A stretch of 64,000 nucleotides of DNA from Flavobacterium sp. 83. GTDB lineage: Bacteria; Bacteroidota; Bacteroidia; Flavobacteriales; Flavobacteriaceae. A model generated the notes under the pieces. That model saw only the letters and a program-made list of their open reading frames with translations. It was not told the DNA's origin and searched no databases. How positions within the stretch are numbered: the stretch's first letter is position 1; the number at the start of each line of letters is the position of its first letter. Shown piece after piece: positions 8,960 through 15,927 of the stretch. Both the position numbers and the translations under genes were made by a program. The DNA lies in NCBI RefSeq assembly GCF_000744835.1, contig NZ_JQMS01000001.1, positions 3,286,001-3,350,000 of the forward strand. The letters are read 5' to 3'.

Positions 8960-9846
8960 GCCTTATCTATTTTTATAGAAAGCATATTAAGGGATCCGGC
9001 TACTATGGCGTCATTAAAGACAGTAGCCTTTTCGTCTTTTTCCCTCAGAGCGAGAGTATAAAGCATAGGAATATAGTGTTCAGGAGTTGGCACGGCGAGC
9101 TGGAACTCACGTCCCTGTTTATCAAAATTGATAAGAGATTGGTGATCATTCTCAAGAATCATTTTTTTTATTTTTTCATTAGCAATATGAGCCCACTCGA
9201 AAGCATATCCGGGTAGCATCATTTTATCCCATGCGGCCAATTGTAAATTGTGTACCGTGTTACCGCTTCCAACAATTAGAACACCTTTGCGTCTTAATGC
9301 TGCCAGCTCTTTTCCCAATTCATAATGATAAGAAGCAGGTTTGGTATAGTCAATGCTCATTTCGACAATAGGAATTTCGGCATTGGGGTACAGGAATTTT
9401 AAAACGGTCCAACAGCCATGATCTAGGCCCCATTCATTACTTAACCCGATAGCGGTTGAAGTGATCAGTTTTTGTGTTTCCAGTGCGAGCTCTGGGCTTC
9501 CAGGTGCAGGATATTGAACGTCAAAAAGCGCCTGAGGAAAACCTCCAAAATCATGAATCGTTTCGGGTTTTTGCATTGCCGTTACAAAAGTACCTTTGGT
9601 TTCCCAATGAGCTGATATACATAGAATAGCCCTTGGTTTAGGCAATGTTTTTGCCATTTGCTGAAAACCTTGAGTAAAACTGTTATCTGCAAGGGCATTC
9701 ATAGGATTACCGTGTCCAAGAAAAAGTACAGGCATCCTTTCGGTAGGACCAAAAGCATCGGTGGCTGTTTTAAGGGAGTTGAGCTGCATTGCTGCAGCTC
9801 CCAGTGGTAAAATAGCCATGGTTTTAAGAAAATCTTTTCTATCCAT
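8956..9846 (-). CDS. DODA-type extradiol aromatic-ring-opening dioxygenase
   Basis: This 296-residue protein matches the LigB/DODA (YgiD-like) family almost from end to end. It has LFLGHGNPMNAL, ILCISAHWETKGTFVT, IHDFGGFPQALFDVQYPAPGSPELA, WGLDHGCWTVLKFLYP and GVLIVGSGNTVHNL, and the His residues in HGNP, SAHW, DHGCW and VHNL are the expected metal and catalytic ligands. Characterised relatives open catechol rings such as DOPA. An N-terminal stretch of about 35 residues (DRKDFLKTMAILPLGAAAM) precedes the domain and looks like a signal sequence, so export is possible, unlike the cytoplasmic E. coli form. Its neighbours are a SnoaL-like protein and an esterase. Confidence 0.88.
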   Translation of the reverse strand: MDRKDFLKTMAILPLGAAAMQLNSLKTATDAFGPTERMPVLFLGHGNPMNALADNSFTQGFQQMAKTLPKPRAILCISAHWETKGTFVTAMQKPETIHDFGGFPQALFDVQYPAPGSPELALETQKLITSTAIGLSNEWGLDHGCWTVLKFLYPNAEIPIVEMSIDYTKPASYHYELGKELAALRRKGVLIVGSGNTVHNLQLAAWDKMMLPGYAFEWAHIANEKIKKMILENDHQSLINFDKQGREFQLAVPTPEHYIPMLYTLALREKDEKATVFNDAIVAGSLNMLSIKIDKA

Positions 9847-9860
9847 TTTTTTTGCTTTTT

Positions 9861-10424
9861 TTATTTACCTAATATTTGATTCATGTAAGATTGATTATCC
9901 CAAAAAAGATATTCTTCTTGCATTACACCGTTTTCCCAAACTCCAATAGTTGCCATTGGTAATTTAAATTTCTTACCTGTAGGCTGTATAAAAGTACCAT
10001 CACCTGCGGGCATAGGTTGTGTAAATGTACCTTCCATATAACCCATTACGGCAGTAATATTGCCTGAGCCAATTTTAAATGGATGTTCTTTAATACGGGT
10101 GTCTGGAGCATATACAAACATCGCATCAAGAGTTTTGATATGCTGCTCTAGTCCCACCTCAGTATGACCGTCAGGAAAGTGTACCTTAATATTTTTTGCA
10201 TGGCTTTCGTGCAAACGTGTAAATTCATGATTACTGAAAACTATATAGTCTAAAGTGTCAAAAGTTTCAAGATGTTTCGCTACTTGAGCGTTAGCAGCGG
10301 TAAGCTCTTTAATTTGTTTTACCAATGATGCTTTATCTTCTTTTTTTTGTGCAAAAGCGGTTGTAGTCACGGCTGTAAAAATAAGGATTGCACCAGTTAC
10401 CTGTCTTGTAATTGAATTTTTCAT
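9861..10424 (-). CDS. secreted SnoaL-like (ester-cyclase type) protein
   Basis: This 187-residue protein has a signal peptide ending TAFAQ at about residue 25, followed by an NTF2-like domain with HESHAKNIKVHFPDGHTEVGLEQHIKTLD, a layout seen in SnoaL/ester-cyclase relatives. The central His and Asp residues could line a pocket, but no reaction can be named. It is first in a three-gene unit with the dioxygenase (14 bp downstream) and the esterase. The promoter-like CAACTTTGCA at 10444-10453 lies about 20 bp upstream. Confidence 0.75.
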   Translation of the reverse strand: MKNSITRQVTGAILIFTAVTTTAFAQKKEDKASLVKQIKELTAANAQVAKHLETFDTLDYIVFSNHEFTRLHESHAKNIKVHFPDGHTEVGLEQHIKTLDAMFVYAPDTRIKEHPFKIGSGNITAVMGYMEGTFTQPMPAGDGTFIQPTGKKFKLPMATIGVWENGVMQEEYLFWDNQSYMNQILGK

Positions 10425-10445
10425 AATATATCATTTTTTATAATG

Positions 10446-10453
10446 CAAAGTTG
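10446..10453 (-). promoter_or_regulatory. -7-like element of the SnoaL/dioxygenase/esterase operon
   Basis: The minus strand reads CAACTTTG followed by CA, one base from TAnnTTTG, 21 bp before the ATG at 10424. The flanks (GTCcCAACTTTGCAtTAT) match the promoter at 1159-1166 (GTCgCAACTTTGCAgTAT). Confidence 0.5.
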
Positions 10454-10504
10454 GGACTTAATGACAAGGTTGGGGTAACACTTTTCGGAAGAAAGGTTGT
10501 GTTT

Positions 10505-11335
10505 TTAGGAAAGCTGCTTCTGAATTTCTTCCCTGAACTCTGTTGGAGTCAATCCTGCTTTACGTTTGAAGGCATGGGTAAAATACGTTTTTTCATTAAA
10601 ACCAAGTTCATACCCTATGTCAGCTATATTTTTATCGGTGGACATCAGAAGATTCTTAGCCTCAGTAAGTTTGCGGATTTCGATAATTTCCGTGACGCTT
10701 TGCTGTAAGATATTTTGGCAAATCAGGTTTAGGTTACGCGAGGACATAAAAAGTTTATCTGCATAAAAATTTACATCTTTAGGTTCTTTATAATGTTCTT
10801 CCAATAATCGTAGGAAATTTTTAAAAGTGCTGCTTTGTATTTTTTTTGACTCATCATCGTTCAGATTGAGTTTTCGGCGTTCAGATTCTATTATTGTAAA
10901 AAGCGCACTCAATAATTGTCTGATTACAGAAAGATCAGGAGCTTCCTGTTGATATTCATCATAAATTATTTTACATATAGTGTCTAACTTTTCAAAACAT
11001 TTATTGCTCTGCATTGAGATGTTGGCTTTATCATGGAATGACGCGTAAAGACTGAAGGTGGTTTCGGCGATAAATTCACTTTTGAATCGTAATACCCACA
11101 TGTCACATTTACCATCTTTAAGAAGTGGCTTGACGCGATGGATTTTTCCTTGGGTTACAAAACTTATAAAAGGAGCATCCATCAGATGGGATTTGAAATC
11201 TATAAAATGTTCCAGCTGACCCTGCCCGCCTATAATAAGTTCTTCAAAATTGTGGGCATGGGGCTCATTCACAGAATGCATTATCTTCTGGGATTCTGCA
11301 GCTGTAATGCGAAACATATTGAAAATTTCTGTCAT
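10505..11335 (-). CDS. AraC-family transcriptional regulator of the dioxygenase cassette
   Basis: This 276-residue protein has an N-terminal cupin-like part (HAHNFEELIIGGQGQLEHFIDF, then an IHRVKP segment) and a C-terminal AraC double helix-turn-helix ending IADIGYELGFNEKTYFTHAFKRKAGLTPTEFR. It lies directly upstream of the SnoaL/dioxygenase/esterase genes on the same strand, so control of that unit is likely. A weak -7-like TATCTTTA lies at 11358-11365 on the minus strand. Farther upstream is the composite palindrome at 11466-11520. Confidence 0.85.
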   Translation of the reverse strand: MTEIFNMFRITAAESQKIMHSVNEPHAHNFEELIIGGQGQLEHFIDFKSHLMDAPFISFVTQGKIHRVKPLLKDGKCDMWVLRFKSEFIAETTFSLYASFHDKANISMQSNKCFEKLDTICKIIYDEYQQEAPDLSVIRQLLSALFTIIESERRKLNLNDDESKKIQSSTFKNFLRLLEEHYKEPKDVNFYADKLFMSSRNLNLICQNILQQSVTEIIEIRKLTEAKNLLMSTDKNIADIGYELGFNEKTYFTHAFKRKAGLTPTEFREEIQKQLS

Positions 11336-11465
11336 AGTTTGCTTTTTAAAAGGATGTTAAAGATAATTATAATTTATAAGAAGCAACAGCAGATTCTCTG
11401 CTGGGATAAGATTAGGTAGAAAACTTGGGCAATTTTTTGCAAAATTAAATAAAGTAATACGGTAA

Positions 11466-11520
11466 AGTCTTAATCTAGTTTAAGAAGTAATATAAAACTA
11501 AATTAAGACTATTTCTTAAA
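11466..11520. promoter_or_regulatory. composite palindromic site related to the one near 1.2 kb
   Basis: TCTTAATCTAGTTTAAGA at 11467-11484 is a near-palindrome, and ATTAAGACTATTTCTTAAA at 11502-11520 holds two further half-sites. Inverted arms are AGTCTTAAT/ATTAAGACT and TTTAAGAA/TTCTTAAA. The second block differs by only a few bases from ATCAAGACTATTTCTTGAT, which is the minus-strand reading of 1199-1217. Two sites for one regulator is the simplest reading. Confidence 0.5.
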
Positions 11521-11692
11521 CTTGTTTATAATCAATTATGATCTCTTTATTAATCACTCTTAAAAGATAGTTTCTTATTTTACCAGAAGAAATTGACTTA
11601 AAAAGTTTTGTAATACGATTTCTTGACAAATTCACTTCATCTGGATTAGAATAAAAATAAGCATTCTTGTTTAATACAATTTGATTTAAAAT
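11516..11692 (-). pseudogene. possible gene remnant, no start codon visible
   Basis: A stretch of 58 sense codons between two in-frame stops reads as plausible protein on the minus strand (NPDEVNLSRNRITKLF, then RNYLLRVINKEIIIDYK). No ATG, GTG or TTG start with a ribosome site is seen. It may be the tail of a lost gene beside the tRNA relic, or chance in AT-rich DNA. I do not recognise a family. Apart from this, the stretch 11336-11750 holds only the composite palindrome. Confidence 0.25.
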
Positions 11693-11750
11693 TTAATCTT
11701 CAGTTAGTTGTATAGTTGAGTGTTTTTTTCTTTTTATATTCTGCAGACAT

Positions 11751-11782
11751 AAAAAAAGCCTGAAAATCGATTATTTTCAGAC
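11751..11782 (-). terminator. intrinsic terminator after the tRNA-like relic
   Basis: CTGAAAAT and ATTTTCAG form an 8-bp stem with a 5-base loop (11760-11780), followed on the minus strand by seven T. It lies directly after the 3' end of the tRNA-like sequence, as terminators do after real tRNA genes. Confidence 0.7.
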
Positions 11783-11786
11783 TTTG

Positions 11787-11820
11787 TGGAGTCACCGAGG
11801 CTACAATCGAATGCCTAGCA
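11787..11820 (-). other. tRNA 3'-end-like relic (possible attachment-site scar)
   Basis: On the minus strand this reads a TTCGATT T-loop-like heptamer followed by CCTCGGTGACTCCACAAAG, which looks like a tRNA T-arm 3' strand, acceptor strand and discriminator base. It resembles the end of the real tmRNA at 59150-59171 (TTCGATT...CGACTCCACAAA). The 5' strand of the T stem does not pair and no tRNA body lies upstream, so this is not a working tRNA. A duplicated 3' end left by an integrative element would explain it. Confidence 0.4.
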
Positions 11821-11906
11821 ATATAAAGTAGATTTTTCTGAATTCAACTTAAAATAAATTGCCAGTTGTAGTAAAAATAGTTCTATAATTAGCGATAACA
11901 ATGAGA

Positions 11907-12233
11907 TCATTGCTGATTAATCAGTTGAAGTTTTTTTTTTACTTTGTTCAGATGATTATAAATACTTTCAATTTTGGCGGCCATTTGATTGGCTGTTTTC
12001 AGGGTTTTGCTTATAATTTTTATTTCAATTGAAAAATTCTTTTCATTTTCTGAAAAAAGCGTAACCGAAAACAATCCATTTGGATAATACACTTTCAAAC
12101 CATCCAATTCTTCCATTAGATACAAATCAAACTCCCCTTTTAGCCAATTAAGAAATTGATCATATATTTCATTATTTTCAATGTTTTCATATCTGATGAA
12201 AGTATGAAATGGTGCCTCAAAAGAAATAGTCAT
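11907..12233 (-). CDS. unknown 108-residue protein next to the transposase chimera
   Basis: I do not recognise this protein. It is soluble, with no signal or membrane segment, and acidic to neutral overall. Its sequence suggests an alpha/beta domain (PFHTFIRYENIEN..., then VYYPNGLFSVTLF and FSIEIKIISKTLK) ending in a basic helix rich in Lys. Its ATG lies 2 bp after the stop of the IS110-GlmM chimera, so the two would be translated from one message. It may have followed the original glmM gene before the rearrangement. Confidence 0.5.
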   Translation of the reverse strand: MTISFEAPFHTFIRYENIENNEIYDQFLNWLKGEFDLYLMEELDGLKVYYPNGLFSVTLFSENEKNFSIEIKIISKTLKTANQMAAKIESIYNHLNKVKKKLQLINQQ

Positions 12234-12235
12234 TT

Positions 12236-13375
12236 TTAAATTATATTTTGTATTTCATTAATAAACCTAAAGGCCAATTGATCGGCATTATCTTGGGAAT
12301 TACTTTCCGTATAAATTCTAATAATTGGTTCGGTATTCGATTTTCTAAGGTGAACCCATTCCGATTGAAAATTTATTTTTACGCCATGAATTGTAATCAC
12401 ATCTTCATTTTTGTAGATTACGGCTATTTTTTCTAAAATCGAATCAACATCAATTTGAGGCGTTAACTCAATTTTGTTTTTACCCGCTTCAATGAGATAA
12501 CTTCGTAATTGACTCCTACTTCGAGGGGTAATTCCTAAACATTTTTCGCTACCACCACTATTGTGCATTCCTGGTACAACCCCTATAAAGCTAGCAAATT
12601 GCCCTTCGGTATTAAAACGTCTCAAATCGCCACATTCAGCTATGATAACAGAAGCTAAAAAGCCTCCAATACCAGGAATACTCTTCAATAAATTGTAATC
12701 TTCTTTGTGCTCTTTACGGCAATAAGCTCGCATCTGATTGGCAATTTCTAAATATTCTGATTTAATAAATTTGAGCATTCTGATTTTCCCTTGCAAAGCC
12801 AAATCACCACAAACAGTACTAAATTTCAGTTTGTCTAGCCATTCTATAAATCCATTAGACCAATTCGAATTGTCATATTCTTGGGGAATTTCTATTCCGT
12901 GAAACAATAACAAACTCTTAATATGCAATTTGGTTGTCCTCAATTTTTTGGTAACCTGCGTTCGATGGCGTGCCAAACTCGTGAACTGATCCTCGGCTTC
13001 GGTAGGAATATTGATTCCTTTTAAAGTGCCATATTTTAACTGGTTGGATAAATTTTTGGCATCCAAGGCATCTGTTTTTTGATAGCGTTCTTTGTTTCCT
13101 GTTTTCACGTCAGCTGGATTGACTACTAAAACATTCCAAGCTAAATTCAAGAAATATCGAGCTACGGAAAATCCGCAACAACCTGCTTCATAAACCAAAT
13201 ACACTTCGTGATTGTGGAAATTCTTATTTACATATTCCTCTAGATCGGAAGATTTTGCAGGCATCGAATAAGTTTTATGAAAAAACAAATCGGTCTGGAT
13301 TGAAACTGTCCATGTTTTCTTGTGTATATCCAAACCAATATATACTTTTGGACTAGTAGTAATTTGAGTACTCAT
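12236..13375 (-). CDS. IS110 transposase fused in frame to the C-terminal domain of phosphoglucosamine mutase
   Basis: Residues 1 to about 298 are an IS110-family transposase. The DEDD catalytic set is visible as D16 (YIGLDIHKK), E63 (VYEAG), D102 and D105 (KTDALDAKN), and the C-terminal transposase domain follows with SIPGIGGFLASVI and the conserved Ser in HNSGGSEK (S273). It stops short of the usual C-terminus. From residue 299 (KNKIELTPQIDVDSIL) the sequence is the last 81 residues of GlmM/phosphomannomutase domain 4, including the phosphate-binding motif LRKSNTEPIIRIYTE. The frame is kept across the joint near 12481. No N-terminal glmM part is present upstream. The chimera probably arose by insertion plus deletion. 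It lacks all catalytic residues of the mutase, so mutase activity is not expected; transposase activity is doubtful. Confidence 0.85.
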   Translation of the reverse strand: MSTQITTSPKVYIGLDIHKKTWTVSIQTDLFFHKTYSMPAKSSDLEEYVNKNFHNHEVYLVYEAGCCGFSVARYFLNLAWNVLVVNPADVKTGNKERYQKTDALDAKNLSNQLKYGTLKGINIPTEAEDQFTSLARHRTQVTKKLRTTKLHIKSLLLFHGIEIPQEYDNSNWSNGFIEWLDKLKFSTVCGDLALQGKIRMLKFIKSEYLEIANQMRAYCRKEHKEDYNLLKSIPGIGGFLASVIIAECGDLRRFNTEGQFASFIGVVPGMHNSGGSEKCLGITPRSRSQLRSYLIEAGKNKIELTPQIDVDSILEKIAVIYKNEDVITIHGVKINFQSEWVHLRKSNTEPIIRIYTESNSQDNADQLAFRFINEIQNII

Positions 13376-13560
13376 ATCATTAAAGTATTGGCAGACAGCA
13401 ATAAGCTGTACTGCAGTTAGTATTTATTTCGAGGCTCAATTTACTGCTTTTACATGGATGCTTCGTTGCGTGCGCAGCACGAACAATGAAACTCCTGTTG
13501 AACGGAACCGGTCACTGGCAGGTACTATGGAGTTATCGTAAAGTTTTAAGAGAGAATAGC
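12482..13560 (-). mobile_element. 3'-truncated IS110-family insertion sequence
   Basis: The left non-coding end (about 13376-13560) and most of the transposase are present. The transposase C-terminus and the right end are missing, replaced by glmM sequence. IS110 elements leave no target duplication and lack long terminal repeats, so the left boundary is only an estimate. Confidence 0.7.
13378..13560 (-). ncRNA. candidate IS110 bridge RNA region
   Basis: IS110-group elements encode a structured guide (bridge) RNA in the non-coding end upstream of the transposase. Here, read on the minus strand, the segment folds as follows: arms AACTCC and GGAGTT (13529-13534 with 13490-13495) enclose a 33-base loop; a CGTGC/GCACG hairpin lies at 13469-13481; and a GCAGACAGC/GCTGTaCTGC hairpin lies at 13391-13414, close to the transposase start. 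Loop identity and RNA ends cannot be fixed by eye. Confidence 0.5.
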
Positions 13561-13624
13561 AAGAGGATTTAGTGTCCTTTTTTTTTGGAGTAGTTTTAAG
13601 CTTTTAAACTAACTCTTATAATAA

Positions 13625-13655
13625 AAAACGGCTGAAAATATTTTTCAGCCGTTTT
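13625..13655. terminator. intrinsic terminator after the SYLF gene
   Basis: AAAACGGCTGAAAA and TTTTCAGCCGTTTT form a 14-bp stem around TAT. It is symmetrical and T-rich on both sides. It lies downstream of the minus-strand SYLF gene and just outside the IS110 left end. Confidence 0.85.
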
Positions 13656-13737
13656 GTTTATGGAAATAATTTTAAACTATGTCAGATTAAAAAGCGGTCT
13701 AAACCGAAATTGCTGTCGTTTAACTACCAAAAAAATC

Positions 13738-14277
13738 TTAAAATTTATTAAACTTAAACTTCTGACCACCAATCGATGCTTCGTACATGAGTCCGCCTTT
13801 TTGCATCGTAAAAACCATCACGCCATTAGTATATTTTACATTCGCTGAGGCACCTTCTGTTACGGCTACTGCAGAAGCTTGAGCTGAAAACTCGAATCGG
13901 CTTTCTTTAAAACGTTCCAATTCTCCTTTTGTCTCAAAAAAGATTACTTCTCGATATGCTTGCCCGCCTGCCTGAAATCCTATGCTCAATTGAGATAACT
14001 TGGCCATTCCTACCATCTTGTTATGCTCATAAACAACCCCATTACCAGCTGCTCCACCGATACCAAGTCCTGCTTTACCAACATTAGGAAAGATTACATA
14101 GCCTGATGCTTTTTCAAAAAGACCCTTCATCAACGGATCGCTTTTAATAAACTCTGCTTTTGCAGTATGGCTGTCAGCAATAACTTTATTTTTTCTTGCA
14201 GCAGTTTGTCCGAATACGGGTGCTATGTTGATTGCTAAAGCAATAACTACTACCCAAATAATATTTAAATTTTTCAT
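13738..14277 (-). CDS. SYLF (YSC84-like) lipid-binding domain protein, exported
   Basis: This 179-residue protein has a signal peptide ending APVFGQ near residue 24 and a SYLF/Ysc84 domain: GYVIFPNVGKAGLGIGGAAGNGVVY, LSIGFQAGGQAYREVIFFET, and the alternating small-residue region to the end. In other organisms the domain binds membrane lipids; the role in bacteria is not well known. A perfect -7 element (TACCTTTG, 14316-14323) lies upstream on the same strand. Confidence 0.85.
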   Translation of the reverse strand: MKNLNIIWVVVIALAINIAPVFGQTAARKNKVIADSHTAKAEFIKSDPLMKGLFEKASGYVIFPNVGKAGLGIGGAAGNGVVYEHNKMVGMAKLSQLSIGFQAGGQAYREVIFFETKGELERFKESRFEFSAQASAVAVTEGASANVKYTNGVMVFTMQKGGLMYEASIGGQKFKFNKF

Positions 14278-14315
14278 GTTTTATATATATTAAATTAGTA
14301 TTAAATTTCTTTATT

Positions 14316-14323
14316 CAAAGGTA
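14316..14323 (-). promoter_or_regulatory. -7 element TACCTTTG of the SYLF gene
   Basis: A perfect match to TAnnTTTG on the minus strand, 38 bp before the ATG at 14277. The rest of the 14324-14594 intergenic stretch shows no gene or clear structure. Confidence 0.65.
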
Positions 14324-14594
14324 ACATAAATCACTCAAAAAACGAGTAAAAAATCTGATTATCAACACTATACATTATTTTAATATTGATTTATTGTATC
14401 ATTATCTCACAGACGAATTTAGCACAATTACTTTGAAGAGATATTACACAATTATTGCTTTTACTTGTAGAATTACTTTTTTGACATTAGACCTTTTACA
14501 TTCAAGTTTTTTTACTTTCAACCTCAATGGTTGGAATTTCTATAATTTTAGTCGGTTCAATAATGCTGAAATATAATTGTGTTATCCTTTTTTC

Positions 14595-14602
14595 TACCTT
14601 TG
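14595..14602 (+). promoter_or_regulatory. -7 element TACCTTTG of the GNAT gene
   Basis: A perfect TAnnTTTG match. A TTG at 14577-14579 lies 15 bp upstream and could be the -33 element. The position supports the ATG at 14633 as start. Confidence 0.65.
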
Positions 14603-14632
14603 AAAAAGAAAAAAAATATAATAGTAGCATTC

Positions 14633-15142
14633 ATGATTACAAGAGCAACTTTAGAAGACGTTACGGCATTAAATAAATTAATTAACTCAGCGTATCGTGG
14701 AGAATCATCCAAGAAAGGATGGACAACTGAAGCCAATATTTTAGAAGGACTCCGAACCACTGAACAGGAACTAACTGAAACCATCCAGAATACTAAAAAT
14801 ACGATACTGAAATTTACGGAAAAAGATGCGATTATAGGTTGCGTATTGCTGATTGAAAAAGAGCAACAATTGTATTTAGGAATGCTTACAGTTTCGCCTG
14901 AATTACAAAACAGTGGCATTGGCAAAAAATTATTGCAGCAGGCCGAAATTCATGCTTCGGTGCTAGAATTACCAAAAATTGTAATGACAGTGATATCCAT
15001 CAGGGAAGAATTAATTGCTTGGTACAAACGCAATGGTTATGTTGATACGGGAGTAAGAGAACCATTTCCGGCAAGTAATGTTCATGTTCAAATCTCAGAA
15101 CAACCATTGGAATTTATTGTGTTAGAGAAAAAGATTATGTAA
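14633..15142 (+). CDS. GNAT-family N-acetyltransferase
   Basis: This 169-residue protein begins at the ATG at 14633. A reading frame is open further upstream, but it includes the promoter element and a Lys-rich run. The GNAT fold is clear: MITRATLEDVTALNKLINSAY at the start, then LYLGMLTVSPELQNSGIGKKLLQQAE, whose Q-N-S-G-I-G is the acetyl-CoA pyrophosphate loop, and AWYKRNGYVDTG near the end. The substrate is unknown. The next gene follows 61 bp later on the same strand. Confidence 0.85.
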   Translation: MITRATLEDVTALNKLINSAYRGESSKKGWTTEANILEGLRTTEQELTETIQNTKNTILKFTEKDAIIGCVLLIEKEQQLYLGMLTVSPELQNSGIGKKLLQQAEIHASVLELPKIVMTVISIREELIAWYKRNGYVDTGVREPFPASNVHVQISEQPLEFIVLEKKIM

Positions 15143-15203
15143 TTTCATACTCTTTTTACAAAAATAATTAAGTGACAATAAACAAATCTTAAATCGAAAT
15201 AAA

Positions 15204-15707
15204 ATGGAAAATAGCGACAAAACACTAGTTGTAAAAGATTTAGAGGAGAAATCAGTTCTTGTTTCCAGAGAATTTACTGCTCCGCTTGAAAAAGTTTGGC
15301 GTGCTTACACCGAAAGTGAATTATTGGAACAATGGTGGGCTCCACAACCTTGGAAAGCCGAAACCAAAACAATGGACTTCACAGTTGGTGGATATTGGTT
15401 GTATGCTATGGTAAGTCCAGAAAATGAAAAGCATTGGGGCCGTATGGACTATACTGCCATAGCACCTCATAAAAGTTTTGCAATCAAAGACGGTTTTTGT
15501 GATGAAGACGGAAATATAAACTCTTCTCTGCCGGTTTCTAAAGGAACTATTGTTTTTACCGAAACAGATAATCGTACTTTGGTTGAATTCAAGATGTTTT
15601 ATTCTAATGAAAAAGAGATAGAAACCATTATTGAAATGGGCTTTGAGCAAGGCATTACCGCTTGTCTTGAGCAATTGGAAAAGATATTTCAAGAGAATAG
15701 AATCTAG
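15204..15707 (+). CDS. SRPBCC/AHSA1-domain protein
   Basis: This 167-residue protein has the Aha1-C-like (AHSA1) signature: VLVSREFTAPLEKVWRAYTESELLEQWW, AETKTMDFTVGGYWLYAM, GRMDYTAIAPHKSF, and a C-terminal long helix (IIEMGFEQGITACLEQLEKIF). These START-like proteins hold hydrophobic ligands in a cavity; in bacteria their partners are mostly unknown. It follows the acetyltransferase gene and may be co-transcribed. Confidence 0.85.
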   Translation: MENSDKTLVVKDLEEKSVLVSREFTAPLEKVWRAYTESELLEQWWAPQPWKAETKTMDFTVGGYWLYAMVSPENEKHWGRMDYTAIAPHKSFAIKDGFCDEDGNINSSLPVSKGTIVFTETDNRTLVEFKMFYSNEKEIETIIEMGFEQGITACLEQLEKIFQENRI

Positions 15708-15742
15708 CGATAAGTAAAATTTCTCTTTATCTCCGGCTGCTC

Positions 15743-15858
15743 GCGTAAGGGATTGCGGCGGCATCCTTTATTTTTTTCTTTCAAAAAATAAAGATAGAGC
15801 CAAAAGCCCGACCCAAAGCTGCAGATTCGTGAATATAAAACACGATTTTCTGCTTTAG
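15743..15858. repeat. interspersed palindromic repeat, family 2
   Basis: The unit GCGTAAGGGATTGCGGCGGC begins at 15743. An AT-rich hairpin follows (TCCTTTATTTTTT / AAAAAATAAAGATA around CTTTC), then AGAGCCAAAAGCCCGACCC to 15813. A second imperfect hairpin (CGTG/CACG core, 15829-15845) follows. The ATCCTTT...AAAGAT core and loop match the copy at 32258-32340, so the two families are related. Confidence 0.6.
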
Positions 15859-15915
15859 GGTTACGCCCAAATTATAATATAAAATCCATACCAACATTAA
15901 TCAGTAAACAAAGCG

Positions 15916-15923
15916 TATTTTTG
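15916..15923 (+). promoter_or_regulatory. -7 element TATTTTTG right before a GTG start
   Basis: A perfect TAnnTTTG match ending 4 bp before the GTG at 15928. Transcription would begin at or very near the start codon, so the message may be leaderless. Confidence 0.5.
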
Positions 15924-15927
15924 TGGC

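Noticed and set aside
11787..11820. Working tRNA gene
   Set aside because: Only a 3'-end-like part is present; no D arm, anticodon arm or pairing 5' acceptor strand lies upstream.
14394..14576. 60-codon open frame on the plus strand between the SYLF and GNAT genes
   Set aside because: It has no ribosome site or family likeness, is rich in Phe/Leu/Thr as expected from AT-rich non-coding DNA, and ends at the GNAT promoter.
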